The notes beneath the pieces are model-generated. The model was not told the origin of the DNA, searched no databases, and saw nothing but the letters and a program-made list of their open reading frames with translations. DNA of 53,832 nt from an uncultured Pseudomonadota bacterium (lineage in GTDB: Bacteria; Myxococcota_A; UBA796; GCA-2862545), in contig CAIOSP010000154.1 of assembly GCA_903861005.1 (NCBI GenBank), positions 1 to 53,832 on the forward strand, in the 5' to 3' direction. Every line of letters begins with the position of its first letter. Position 1 is the stretch's first letter. Positions 34,807-44,011 of this stretch are shown in pieces. The position numbers were made by a program, and so were the translations under genes.

Positions 34807-37800
34807 TCAATGCTTCTCCCCGTCCACCAGGTGCTTCGCCTCCTCGTTCGCACGCGCCAGCCCAACGCGGTGCAGCGACAGATCCCGGTAGAGTCGATCC
34901 GCCTTGCGCCGCCGCTGGACGCTGCCGACGAGATCCGCGGAGCGCACCAGCGCCAGCACGCGGTCGAACGCGGTCACGGTCTTGCCGGTGCCTGCGGCGG
35001 CCTTGGCCTGACACGCGGCCCGCGCGGACTCCACGGACGCCAACGTGGTCTCCAGATCTTCCTCGATCCCAAGACGGATCGCGCCGCCCGCCTCGCGCAC
35101 GTCGCGCAGGGTCTTGGCGGCAAGCTGGGCGTCGAACACCCCCCACCCTTCGTATGCGGTGAGCTTGCTGAGGGCGTCTCGCGCGGTGGCGGCGTCGTCA
35201 CCCTTCAACGTCGCGAGCCAGCCCATCACGCGCTCGGAGGACACCCAACGGTACACGTAATCCAGGCCCGTGCCCTTGATGTTCTCAGCGCCCAGCACCA
35301 GGCAGGTCGACGTGCGCGGGATCAGCTCCGCCATCTTCGCCATGATCTGATCGCCTGACATCGCGGTGTCCTCGAACGGGACGATCCGACGCGCCAGGAA
35401 GCGGACGCAGCCGTCCACCGCCTCGTCGATCGACCACGCCTCCTGGTCCTCCACCTGCTTGAGCCACAGGACCTCTTCGCGCCATGCGGCGGCGATCGGA
35501 TCCCACTCCGCGGCGTCCACGTCCGCGGGCCAGTGCTTCGCGATCACCGCGTCGGCCTGCTCGGCGCTCATCGGGTCCCGCCGCAGCCGTCGACGGAAGG
35601 TCGCGAACAGCTTGGCGCGTCCATCCGTGCCGTGGCCAATCTCGCGCAGCAGCGGGCCCAGCTCCTTCTGGAACGCCGTCTTGATCTGATCCGCCATGGG
35701 CACGACGTTGGTGCCGATGATCACGGTCCGCTCCGCGCTCACGTCCTCGGCGGTGATCTTGGCGAAGATCGCCTGCCGCGCCAGGCGGTCCGCGCGGTTG
35801 TTGAGCACGACCATCAGCCAGTCGGTCAGCCCGCTCTCGGGGTGGTAGTCGCTCAGGTTCGCGCGGTCCCAGTTGGACAGAAAGGACGCGCGGTCATTGG
35901 CCGAGTTGCCGCACAGAAACGACATCTGGGTGCCGCGCACGTCCAGCGGGCCGTAGCGCTTGTAGGCGCCCAGATCGACGAGCACGTGGTCCGCCATCGT
36001 GCGGATCGCCACATCACGGGCGATGCCAAGCCCCACGCCGACCGACACCACCAACGCGACGTTTCGATCGTAGGCCTGATCCGGGAAACGCAGCAGCAGG
36101 TCACGCGGGAGCAGATCCCAGTGCTCGGCGCGGCACGCGTGGAACGCGGTGCCGTTGGCGGCGGCCTTGCGCTGGACGACCGGCGTCATCTGCTGCTCCG
36201 AGGTGAACACCCGACCGCGTGTCGGCACGAACACGCTGATTACGTCCGCGACGTCGCGTCCGGACGGGCCCTGGATGTCCTCGTGATCCGGGTAGGTGTT
36301 CGTGATCGTGGTCAGGTCGTCGCGCATCCACTCATGCTGCAGCAGCTGCGTGTACATCGGGTTGAGCGCCATGCACTCGTAGAGCGTGACCTGCGCCTTC
36401 ATCGTCGACGCGATGCGCATGATGTTCTGCTGCTCGACGATCGTGGCCTTGTCGCGCGCCCGGTACAGGAAGACCTCAGTCGCCTCCACGCCCGGCATGC
36501 CGACGAGGATCATCGCCTCGCAGCCGGTCGACTTGCACAGCACGGTGTAGCCAAGCCCATGAAACATCGCGGCCTTGAGCCGCTCGACGCTCGACTTTCC
36601 GCGGGAGCCCCAGCCGCCGACGACCAGCGGAAGCGCGCGACGCCAGCGCCGCGTCTGCACCTCGCGCACCACCTTGGTGGCGCCCCACCACGCGAACGCG
36701 CCGATCGAGATCGCGGTCAGCTCCGCGGTGCTGTGCGCGTCGGACACACCCGCGCTCGACAGCCACGCGCCCAGCGCACCCAGCGACCCGACCCACGACG
36801 CGCGCCGGGTCACCGAGAAGCCGGCCTCGGCCAGCTTCTCGTCGTACACCGGCTCTGCCTCAGCGCGTGGGAGCGCACCCAGGCGTGTGCGCAGCCCTGC
36901 GAGCGCCACATAGCGACGGTTCGCGCGCCAGCCCGCCCACGCGCGCTCGGCCGTCAGCGTGATCACGCTGTCGGGCGTGCGCAGGTGGACCATGCGGTGC
37001 TTGGCGGCGACCAGCAGGTTCGCAGGCAGCGGCAGGTGCTCGTCCCAGGCCACGCTGACGGGCGTGGACACACGGCGCCCCGGCACCTCGGTCGCCACCA
37101 CCTCGGTCATGCGGCCCGACCAGGCGATCAGCTCACCGGGCGGCAGCTCGTCGACGGTGTGGGCGTGCGCCTGTCGCTTGTCGTTCCGCGGGTGGGCCGC
37201 CTCGTGCCAGATGCGCCACGGCGTGCGCACCTTCTGAAGGCCCAGGAACACGGTCCAGCCGCGCCGCGGCGCGCGCTCCAGCAGGTCGGCGGCGCCGCGC
37301 TCCCTGATTGGGCTGGCCGACAGGTCCAGCTCCTCGTGAGACAACACGAACAGCACGTCGAGCAGCGCGCGGCCCGTGAGCGACGCGACCGGGCCTGACG
37401 AGAAGCGCTTGCGCGCGCCCTCCGCGCTCGACGCGACCCACGCCTCCAGCGCGTCGAGCGCGGCCGACTCCGGACCACCCACGAGGCGCGCCCAGGCCTG
37501 AAGCACCAGCGCCAGGCGTCGGGTGTCCGCGTGCGCGCCATCGGCCGTCGACCAGCGCGCGAACACAGGCGCCCACGCGGCCGCAATGGCCTCCCCGTGC
37601 ACGCGCAGCCGCGCACGCCGAGCCCACGCGGCGTCCAGCAGCACCAGCACCACCTCACGCGCGGGGTTCGCGGTCAGCGCCGTCGCCAGAAGGTCCAGGC
37701 AGCCGGTGTCGCCGTCACAGGCGCGGTCCAGCAGCACGACCGCGCCCGCGCCCGCCACGCGCCAACCGTCCGGGTGCACGGCGTCGCCGAGGCGCTCCAC

Positions 37801-38697
37801 GACGCACGCCATGTCTTCGGGCTCACGGCTGCGGGCCAACGCGCACAGCCACGCCATGCGCACGTGCTCGCTCGGCTCGTGCGCGGCGATGAGGGCACGC
37901 AGCAGCTCCCACCGCTCCAGATCGGCGCACAGCCCCATCATGCGCGCGCGGGCGAACAGGTGATCGCGGTGCTTTCGCGTCGAGGCCGACGGCCACAGCG
38001 CCGCCTGCAGGGGGTCGCTTCGGGAGCTCACCCGCGCCGCCACCACCTTGAGCGCGGCCGCTTGGACCCACGGGTCATCGGCCGCGTCCAGCGCCACCTT
38101 CTCCAGCGCGACCCGCACCTCACCCACGCCCGGGTCCGGCAGCGTGGGGTGGACCAACGCGCCGAGGAGCTGGGCCGCCGCCACGCGGACCGGCCAGCGC
38201 GTGGTGCGATCGGTCAGCACATCCTTGGCGTTGCGACGCAGGGCCTCGCGGTGCGTGACGTCCACGCCGTCCAAGCGCAGCGTCGAGAGCGCCGCGGCCA
38301 GCAGCTCCCAGCGCTGATCCACCTCGGCGCGCTGCAGGACCATCCGGTCCTCGATCGCCGACGCGTCCAGCCAGCGCCCCAGCGCGGCCTGATCGGCGCG
38401 GCTCACCCCGCCCGACCCCGTGCGCCTGAGCAGGTCCTGGACCGCGCGGCCGGACTGCCCGGTCGCCGCCGCCGCGCGCAACACCGCCGCTTCTCCGTCG
38501 GTTCTCCGCCGGACGTGGCTTCGTTCCTGACCCAGCGCCACCAGCACCGCCGACATGCCGGTCGCGGGATCTGCGCCGGGGCCCGCCACCGCCGCCACAC
38601 GCGCCGCGATCTCCGCCAAGCGATCGCGGCCCGCCAGCCGGGCCAGCTCCGGGAGCGCGCCGTGCAGGATCTCGAGGACGTCAGCAGGTCGGGTCAT
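34807..38697 (-). CDS. PgsB/CapB-like poly-gamma-glutamate ligase with long N-terminal helical region
   Basis: The 1296-residue protein has a helical, HEAT-like region (about 1-620), two membrane helices (about 630-672), then a CapB-type Mur-ligase-related domain (690-1010): P-loop GGWGSRGKSSVERL near 692-705, KSTGCEAMI, ECMALNPMYTQLLQHEW, NTYPDHEDIQGP and NNRADR near 965. CapB/PgsB uses ATP to join glutamates through the gamma-carboxyl. The last 280 residues are helical and unfamiliar. CapB is normally about 400-460 residues, so this is a much enlarged form. ATG at 38697 is preferred to a TTG 30 bases upstream. It converges on the PgsC-like operon, 2.9 kb away, with the FKBP and lipoprotein genes between. 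Confidence 0.85.
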   Translation of the reverse strand: MTRPADVLEILHGALPELARLAGRDRLAEIAARVAAVAGPGADPATGMSAVLVALGQERSHVRRRTDGEAAVLRAAAATGQSGRAVQDLLRRTGSGGVSRADQAALGRWLDASAIEDRMVLQRAEVDQRWELLAAALSTLRLDGVDVTHREALRRNAKDVLTDRTTRWPVRVAAAQLLGALVHPTLPDPGVGEVRVALEKVALDAADDPWVQAAALKVVAARVSSRSDPLQAALWPSASTRKHRDHLFARARMMGLCADLERWELLRALIAAHEPSEHVRMAWLCALARSREPEDMACVVERLGDAVHPDGWRVAGAGAVVLLDRACDGDTGCLDLLATALTANPAREVVLVLLDAAWARRARLRVHGEAIAAAWAPVFARWSTADGAHADTRRLALVLQAWARLVGGPESAALDALEAWVASSAEGARKRFSSGPVASLTGRALLDVLFVLSHEELDLSASPIRERGAADLLERAPRRGWTVFLGLQKVRTPWRIWHEAAHPRNDKRQAHAHTVDELPPGELIAWSGRMTEVVATEVPGRRVSTPVSVAWDEHLPLPANLLVAAKHRMVHLRTPDSVITLTAERAWAGWRANRRYVALAGLRTRLGALPRAEAEPVYDEKLAEAGFSVTRRASWVGSLGALGAWLSSAGVSDAHSTAELTAISIGAFAWWGATKVVREVQTRRWRRALPLVVGGWGSRGKSSVERLKAAMFHGLGYTVLCKSTGCEAMILVGMPGVEATEVFLYRARDKATIVEQQNIMRIASTMKAQVTLYECMALNPMYTQLLQHEWMRDDLTTITNTYPDHEDIQGPSGRDVADVISVFVPTRGRVFTSEQQMTPVVQRKAAANGTAFHACRAEHWDLLPRDLLLRFPDQAYDRNVALVVSVGVGLGIARDVAIRTMADHVLVDLGAYKRYGPLDVRGTQMSFLCGNSANDRASFLSNWDRANLSDYHPESGLTDWLMVVLNNRADRLARQAIFAKITAEDVSAERTVIIGTNVVPMADQIKTAFQKELGPLLREIGHGTDGRAKLFATFRRRLRRDPMSAEQADAVIAKHWPADVDAAEWDPIAAAWREEVLWLKQVEDQEAWSIDEAVDGCVRFLARRIVPFEDTAMSGDQIMAKMAELIPRTSTCLVLGAENIKGTGLDYVYRWVSSERVMGWLATLKGDDAATARDALSKLTAYEGWGVFDAQLAAKTLRDVREAGGAIRLGIEEDLETTLASVESARAACQAKAAAGTGKTVTAFDRVLALVRSADLVGSVQRRRKADRLYRDLSLHRVGLARANEEAKHLVDGEKH

Positions 38698-38765
38698 ACG
38701 CCTTGTGGGTGCAAGAAGGCGGCGCAAGGATACACCACCCCGGCCCTTTTGTCCGGGAGCGCTTG

Positions 38766-39431
38766 ATGTCGCACGAACACCCCGCCAGCGTGGGTACGGT
38801 GCAGGAGCGGATCGACTACGCCTCGATCGTCGCCAGCCTCGCAGCGGTCGATGAAGACGTCACTCCTGACGAGCTGGAGGCCATCCACGACCTCTGTCGC
38901 TTCCTCGACCTGCCGCCGCACACCACCCAAGTGGTCCAGCAATTCGCGATGGAGCCCGATCACATCGCCGTGCGTGAGGCGCTGATCCGCCTGCGCGACT
39001 CCTCGCTGCGCTTCACGCTCGTGATGGACATGGTCTCGCTCGCCTACGCCGACGGTCGCTACGACCTCGACGAGCGCCGTCAGGTTCGCGGCCTCGCCGC
39101 CGTCATGCTTGTCACGGAGCGTGAGGTCGAGGAGGCCGAAGATCGCGTGCGCGCCTACAACGCCGAGGTCGCCGACGAGGACGCCGGACCGCCGATCGCG
39201 GACTCGTCCGTCGAGACGATCGCGCAGGTGGTGGCCGCCGGCGTGCCCACCGCCACCGTGCTGGCGCTCGGCGCCGCTCAGGGCGGCTCCATGGTGACCG
39301 CTGGCTTCAGCGCGCTGGCCTTCGGCGCGGGCACCGTGCCCGGGATCGGCGTGGCGGTGGGCTTGGGCTTGGGCACCTACTACGGCGTGCACTACCTCTT
39401 CCGCCGCGTGGTCGAGGGGAGCGACAGCTGA
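38766..39431 (+). CDS. TerB-like protein with glycine-rich C-terminal segment
   Basis: The 221-residue protein has a TerB/DUF533-type helical domain (about 15-125) with repeated acidic loops (AAVDEDVTPDELEAI and SLAYADGRYDLDERR), the metal-binding pattern of TerB. The C-terminal third is a Gly/Ala-rich hydrophobic stretch that may associate with or cross the membrane. GGGAG lies 6 bases before the ATG. It is divergent from the PgsB-like gene with only 68 bases between starts, and its TGA is embedded in CTGA where the radical SAM gene may begin, so the two are probably coupled. TerB proteins usually act as membrane-linked stress adaptors. Confidence 0.75.
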   Translation: MSHEHPASVGTVQERIDYASIVASLAAVDEDVTPDELEAIHDLCRFLDLPPHTTQVVQQFAMEPDHIAVREALIRLRDSSLRFTLVMDMVSLAYADGRYDLDERRQVRGLAAVMLVTEREVEEAEDRVRAYNAEVADEDAGPPIADSSVETIAQVVAAGVPTATVLALGAAQGGSMVTAGFSALAFGAGTVPGIGVAVGLGLGTYYGVHYLFRRVVEGSDS

Positions 39432-39457
39432 CCTCCCCCGCTCCCGCACCGGCGCGC

Positions 39458-41284
39458 GTGCTCACGCTGCTGCCGCCGATGACGCAGCTCAACGGCAGCT
39501 ACCCGTCTACCGCATACCTCACCGGGTTCCTGCGGTCGGTCGGCGTGGACGCGCAGCAGGACGACCTGTCCATCCGCCTGGCGCTTCGGCTGTTCTCGCG
39601 CGACGGCATCACGGAGATCGGACAGGTCGCGGGGCTCGACCTGTCGCGACACGCGTCGGTGGTCGACGCCGCGGTGCGCTTCCTTCAAGGCCGAGACCCG
39701 AGCCTCGCCTACCGGATCGTCGGCCGTGAATTGCTGCCTGAGGGCAAGCGCTTCGCCATCCTCGAAGAGTTCGTCGCCGAGGAAGGCGCCGACCCGCTCG
39801 CGTGGGCGTTCGGCGGCCTGGGCCTCACCGATCGCGCGCGTTGGCTCGCCACCTTGTTCCTCGAAGATCTGGCGGACGTCGTGCGCGAACACGTGGATCC
39901 GCGCTTTGAGCTGGTGCGCTACGGCGAGTCGCTCGCGGCCAGCCAGCCCTCCTTCGACCCCATCGCCGACGCGCTCGCCGCGCCGCCCACCTGCCTGGAC
40001 CGCTGGCTCGACGAGCTCGTCGTCGCAGCACTCGAACGCCACCGCCCCGCGTTTGTCGGCGTGAGCGCGCCGTTTGCGGGTAACGTGTACGGTGCGTTCC
40101 GCGTCGCGCGAGCGGTGCGCGCCTACGACCCGACGATCCGCCTGGCGCTGGGCGGCGGCTACCCGTCGACTGAGCTGCGCGAGCTGTCGGAGCCGCGCGT
40201 CTTCGACCTGTTCGACGCCGTGATGCTGGACGACGGCGAGCTGCCCTTCCTGCGCTGGATCACCGGCGGCTCGCCCGTGCGCACGTTCCGCCGGGTCGAC
40301 GGCGTCGTGGTCTACGAGGACGACAAGGCCGCCGTCCCGCCCACCTTCGACGCCCTGCCCGCGCCCATGTGGGAGGGCATCCCGGTCGGCCTCCACTTGG
40401 GCGTGCTCGACACGCTCAACCCGATGCACCGCGTGTGGTCCGACACCCGCTGGAACAAGCTCACCGTGGCGCACGGCTGCTACTGGAAGCGCTGCACGTT
40501 CTGCGACACGTCGCTCGACTACATCGCCCGCTACGAGCCCGCCGCGGCCCGCACGCTGGTCGACCGGATGGAGGCGCAGATCGCCCAGACCGGGCAGACC
40601 GGCTTTCACCTGGTCGACGAGGCCGCCCCGCCGCGCGCGCTGCGGGCGCTCTCCGAGGAGATCCTGGCGCGAGGGCTGATGGTCACCTGGTGGGGCAACA
40701 TCCGCTTCGAGAAGGCCTTCACGCCCGAGCTGTGCGCGCTGATGGCCAAGGCCGGCTGCGTGGCGGTCACCGGCGGCCTGGAGGTGGGCCACGACCGGGT
40801 GCTCACGCTGATCGACAAGGGCGTGACGGTGGAGCAGGTCGCGCGGGTCACCCAGGCCTTCAGCGGCGCCGGCGTGATGGTCCACGCGTACCTAATGTAC
40901 GGCTTCCCCACGCAGACGGTGCAGGAGACGGTCGACGCGCTGGAGTGCGTTCGGCAGCTCTTCACGGCGGGCTGTCTGCAGTCGGCGTTCTGGCACCGCT
41001 TCAGCGCCACCGCGCACAGCGCCGTCGGCCAGGATCCGGCGCGCTTTGGGATCGAGCTCGTGCCCGACACCCACACCGGCCCGCGGTTCGCGCGCAACGA
41101 TCTCGCCTTCGTCGACCCCACCGGCGTGGACCACGAGGTGCTCGGTGAGGGCCTGCGCAAGGCGGTCTACAACTACATGCTCGGCATCGGCCTGGACCAG
41201 GACGTGCGCGGCTGGTTCCCCTTCCGCGCGCCGCGCTCCCGCACCCGGCCCGACCGCGTCGATCGCGCGCTGGGTCTGACCTAG
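39458..41284 (+). CDS. B12-binding-type radical SAM protein
   Basis: The 608-residue protein (from GTG at 39458) has a Rossmann-like N-terminal region typical of cobalamin-binding radical SAM enzymes (HRPAFVGVSAPFAGN, then ALGGGYPSTELREL) and the iron-sulfur motif HGCYWKRCTFCDTS near 343-356, a C-x4-C-x2-C form also found in this subgroup. The usual DxHxxG cobalamin loop is not evident, so B12 may not bind. A CTG at 39428 overlapping the TerB stop (CTGA) would add ten residues and fits the coupling style of this genome. Its substrate is unknown; its place beside the ligase gene is the only clue. Confidence 0.85.
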   Translation: MLTLLPPMTQLNGSYPSTAYLTGFLRSVGVDAQQDDLSIRLALRLFSRDGITEIGQVAGLDLSRHASVVDAAVRFLQGRDPSLAYRIVGRELLPEGKRFAILEEFVAEEGADPLAWAFGGLGLTDRARWLATLFLEDLADVVREHVDPRFELVRYGESLAASQPSFDPIADALAAPPTCLDRWLDELVVAALERHRPAFVGVSAPFAGNVYGAFRVARAVRAYDPTIRLALGGGYPSTELRELSEPRVFDLFDAVMLDDGELPFLRWITGGSPVRTFRRVDGVVVYEDDKAAVPPTFDALPAPMWEGIPVGLHLGVLDTLNPMHRVWSDTRWNKLTVAHGCYWKRCTFCDTSLDYIARYEPAAARTLVDRMEAQIAQTGQTGFHLVDEAAPPRALRALSEEILARGLMVTWWGNIRFEKAFTPELCALMAKAGCVAVTGGLEVGHDRVLTLIDKGVTVEQVARVTQAFSGAGVMVHAYLMYGFPTQTVQETVDALECVRQLFTAGCLQSAFWHRFSATAHSAVGQDPARFGIELVPDTHTGPRFARNDLAFVDPTGVDHEVLGEGLRKAVYNYMLGIGLDQDVRGWFPFRAPRSRTRPDRVDRALGLT

Positions 41285-42351
41285 GGCGCAGGCTTCAGGC
41301 TGTCGCACTCGAGGGCGCCCGTGACGACGCCGACCGCGCCCACCCACCTCGACCCGTCTGCCATGGCGGACCAGCGGTCCTGGCTCAGGTCGCAGGTGAA
41401 CGCCCCACCTTTGGGGTCGGTCAGCGCGACGACATTGTGCTCGGTGCGCGCGCCCTCGCGGCCGCAGCCCAGGCAGGCGCCCGGCTGCGGGATGGCGGCG
41501 GCGGGCCAGCTGGGCGCCAGATCCGCGCCCTTGGCCACGGCGGCGTCGATCTCGTGCCAGCGGGGCACCTGGTAGGTGCACTTGGTGTCGTAGACGGGCT
41601 CGCTGCGGGTGCGTGGAGTGCACTCCTGCTGCACCGAGAACGTGCCGTCGCCCTTGTCGACGCGCTTGTCGTGGCAGTCCTCACCGTCTGGCACCGAGCG
41701 CGTGCTGCGCTGCTCCTCGTGGCAGGTCACCATGGTCGCGTCGGCGGGGACGCTGTCGCGCCACGCTGAGTCCGACGTCATCTCCAGCCGCTCGATGCCG
41801 ATCCGGCGCTCCCAGGTGTGCCCGGTGACGGACAGCGCAGACTCCTGCTTCCAGAACAGCAGGCTCAAGAGCCCGCCGCAGATCACCAGCACGAGGGCCA
41901 CGCCCACAAACCACGGCCAGCGCGCCGGGGACGCGGCTTCCTGCGCCTTCAACCCGGCCGCCGTCGCCGCGGCCAAGGACCGCGACGCCTCGTCCGCGGA
42001 CTTGCGCTCGGTCGCCTCTCGCGCCGCCACGCTGGCGTCGTCCGTCGCGAAGCCCGCGGCCCCCGCGTGCTGCTCGGCGCGCACCGTCACCGCCTTGGCT
42101 CCGTCCAGCACGGAGCCGCAGCCAGTGCAGAACGTGCAGGCCGCGCTGTTGGGCGTGTCGCACGCCGGACAGACCTTGTCGGCGCCCTGGTAAGGGCTGT
42201 CCTCGACGGCCACCTCCGCCCCGGCCTCCGGGTAGTACCGGCGCTTGGGGTCCTGGGCGGCGCCGCAGGTCGGGCAGTGCCGGTGCGTCAGCCCGAGCAG
42301 GCCCTTGGTGCCGCACTGCCCACAGTCCCAGAGCATCTGGTAGCGTTCCAT
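41281..42351 (-). CDS. Zinc-ribbon membrane protein, unknown function
   Basis: The 356-residue protein starts with two zinc ribbons: CGQCG ... HCPTCG (about 9-34) and CPACD ... CTFCTGCG (about 60-78). A helical Ala-rich stretch follows, then one membrane helix (WPWFVGVALVLVICGGLLSLLFW, about 142-164) and an extracytoplasmic domain with several Cys, including CLGCGREG near 310. It may be an envelope stress or redox sensor, but I know no family. GGAGGAG lies 5 bases before the ATG. It converges with the radical SAM gene, and both stop codons are the two strands of one CTAG (41281-41284). Confidence 0.82.
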   Translation of the reverse strand: MERYQMLWDCGQCGTKGLLGLTHRHCPTCGAAQDPKRRYYPEAGAEVAVEDSPYQGADKVCPACDTPNSAACTFCTGCGSVLDGAKAVTVRAEQHAGAAGFATDDASVAAREATERKSADEASRSLAAATAAGLKAQEAASPARWPWFVGVALVLVICGGLLSLLFWKQESALSVTGHTWERRIGIERLEMTSDSAWRDSVPADATMVTCHEEQRSTRSVPDGEDCHDKRVDKGDGTFSVQQECTPRTRSEPVYDTKCTYQVPRWHEIDAAVAKGADLAPSWPAAAIPQPGACLGCGREGARTEHNVVALTDPKGGAFTCDLSQDRWSAMADGSRWVGAVGVVTGALECDSLKPAP

Positions 42352-42462
42352 GGTGGCTCCTCCCGACAGGGTGCCCGCCTGCTCTCTCACGCCTGCGACG
42401 CCCGCGCCACGAGGGGCAGGCCGCGCCGACCGTGCTAACGTCGGCGTCCACGGGGGCCTGGA

Positions 42463-43953
42463 ATGGAGCACAAGCGCGGCTGGATCACGACGATCGAGCG
42501 GATCGGGAACCGCCTGCCGGACCCGGCGACGCTCTTCCTGCTCGCATGTGTTGCAGTGGTGGCGATCTCTTCCGTGGTCGCGGGCGCCGGGCTGTCCGTC
42601 GCCGACCCGCGAACACCGGGCGCCATCGCGCACGCCACGTCGCTCACCGATCCGGGGCAGCTCACGTGGATCGCCACCCACCTGGTCCGAAACTTCCTCG
42701 ACTTCCAGCCGCTCGGCGTGGTCCTCGTCGCCATGCTGGGCATCGGCGTCGCCGAGCGCGTCGGGTTGTTCGCGGCGGTCATGCGTACGCTCGTGCTCGC
42801 CACCCCTGCGCGCCTGCTCACGCCCGCGGTGGTGTTCGCGGGTGTGTCCGCCAGCATCGCCGCGGACGCGGGCTACGTGGTGCTCCCGCCGCTGGTCGGC
42901 GGCATGTACGCGCGCGCGGGGCGCTCGCCGCTCGTCGGCATCGCCGCCGTGACGTTCGGGATCGCCGGTGGGTTCAGCGCGAACGTGCTAATCACGGCGC
43001 TCGATCCGCTGCTCGCGGGCATGACCGAGCAGGCCGCGCGGCTGACCGATCCGGCGGCGATCGTCCCGCCCACCTGCAACTGGGCGTTCATGGCGTCGTC
43101 GGCGCTGGTGCTCACGCTCGTCGGCTGGTTCATCACCGAGCGCGTCGTCGAGCCGCAGGTGGCGGTGTCCGACGCCGCCGCTACCGCGGTCCCCGAGCAC
43201 GTGCCGGGCGAGCGTCGCGCGCTGGTCGCGGCCGCGATCGTGGGCGCGCTGGTGCTGGCCGCCTACGCCGCGATGGTGATGGTGCCGGGCGCGCTGCTGG
43301 CAGGCACCGTCGAGCGCACGCCGGGTCACCCCGTGCCCGCGTGGAGCGAGGCGATCGTGCCGCTGCTGCTGGCGGTCTTCCTGCTCCCCGCGCTCGTCTT
43401 CGGCGGCATGACCGGCTCCATTCGCAGCGACAAGGACGTGGCCCGGGCCATGGGCGAGGCCATGTCCGGGATGGGCTCGTACCTGGTGCTCGCGTTCTTC
43501 GCGGGGCAGTTCATCGCGCTCTTCCAGCGCAGCGATCTCGCCGTGCTGATGGCGGTGTCGGGCGGCGACGCGATCGGCCACCTCGGGCTGGCGAAGCCGG
43601 TGCTGCTCGTGGCGATCGTGCTCGCGACGGCGGCGCTCAACCTGCTGATCGTCAGCGCGAGCGCGAAGTGGGCGCTGCTGGCGCCCGTCATGGTGCCGCT
43701 GTTTGGACAGCTCGGCCTGGCGCCGGATCTGGTGCAGGCGGCCTACCGGGTGGGCGACTCAGTCACCAACCCCATCTCGCCGCTCAATCCGTACCTCATC
43801 GTGGTGCTGGTCACGATCCGCAAGCACCAGCCCGACGCCGGCCTCGGCACCGTGCTCGCGCTGCTGCTCCCGTACAGCGTCGCGGCGCTCGTCGTGTGGA
43901 CGATCTGGCTGCTTGTGTGGGTAGGCTCTGGCCTTCCGCTCGGTACTTTCTGA
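42463..43953 (+). CDS. AbgT-family transporter
   Basis: The 496-residue protein has 11-12 membrane segments and AbgT hallmarks: IERIGNRLPDPATLFLL at the start, FQPLGVVLVAMLGIGVAERVG, GVSASIAADAGYVVLPPLV and GQLGLAPDLVQAAYRVGDSVTNPISPLNPYL near the end. Known members take up p-aminobenzoyl-glutamate (AbgT) or export sulfonamides and antimetabolites (MtrF, YdaH). AbgT proteins are inner-membrane, cation-coupled. It starts 111 bases from the divergent zinc-ribbon gene with a weak ribosome-binding site. A link to gamma-glutamyl chemistry nearby is possible but not shown. Confidence 0.95.
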   Translation: MEHKRGWITTIERIGNRLPDPATLFLLACVAVVAISSVVAGAGLSVADPRTPGAIAHATSLTDPGQLTWIATHLVRNFLDFQPLGVVLVAMLGIGVAERVGLFAAVMRTLVLATPARLLTPAVVFAGVSASIAADAGYVVLPPLVGGMYARAGRSPLVGIAAVTFGIAGGFSANVLITALDPLLAGMTEQAARLTDPAAIVPPTCNWAFMASSALVLTLVGWFITERVVEPQVAVSDAAATAVPEHVPGERRALVAAAIVGALVLAAYAAMVMVPGALLAGTVERTPGHPVPAWSEAIVPLLLAVFLLPALVFGGMTGSIRSDKDVARAMGEAMSGMGSYLVLAFFAGQFIALFQRSDLAVLMAVSGGDAIGHLGLAKPVLLVAIVLATAALNLLIVSASAKWALLAPVMVPLFGQLGLAPDLVQAAYRVGDSVTNPISPLNPYLIVVLVTIRKHQPDAGLGTVLALLLPYSVAALVVWTIWLLVWVGSGLPLGTF

Positions 43954-43972
43954 GCCTGTTTTCGGCGCGCCG

Positions 43973-43988
43973 TGGCACGCCCGGTGCT
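43973..43988 (+). promoter_or_regulatory. Sigma54-like promoter for the host-attachment-type gene
   Basis: TGGCACG, four bases, GTGCT: GG and GC are ten bases apart, with 11 of 12 positions of TGGCACG-N4-TTGCW matched. Predicted start near 43999, which leaves a very short leader that begins at the AGGAGG (44000-44005). Confidence 0.45.
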
Positions 43989-44011
43989 TCCTTCAGAGCA
44001 GGAGGTACACG

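Noticed and set aside
38698-38765. Strong divergent promoter between the ligase and TerB-like genes
   Set aside because: The 68 bases hold no pair of hexamers with acceptable spacing on either strand, so I could not define one.
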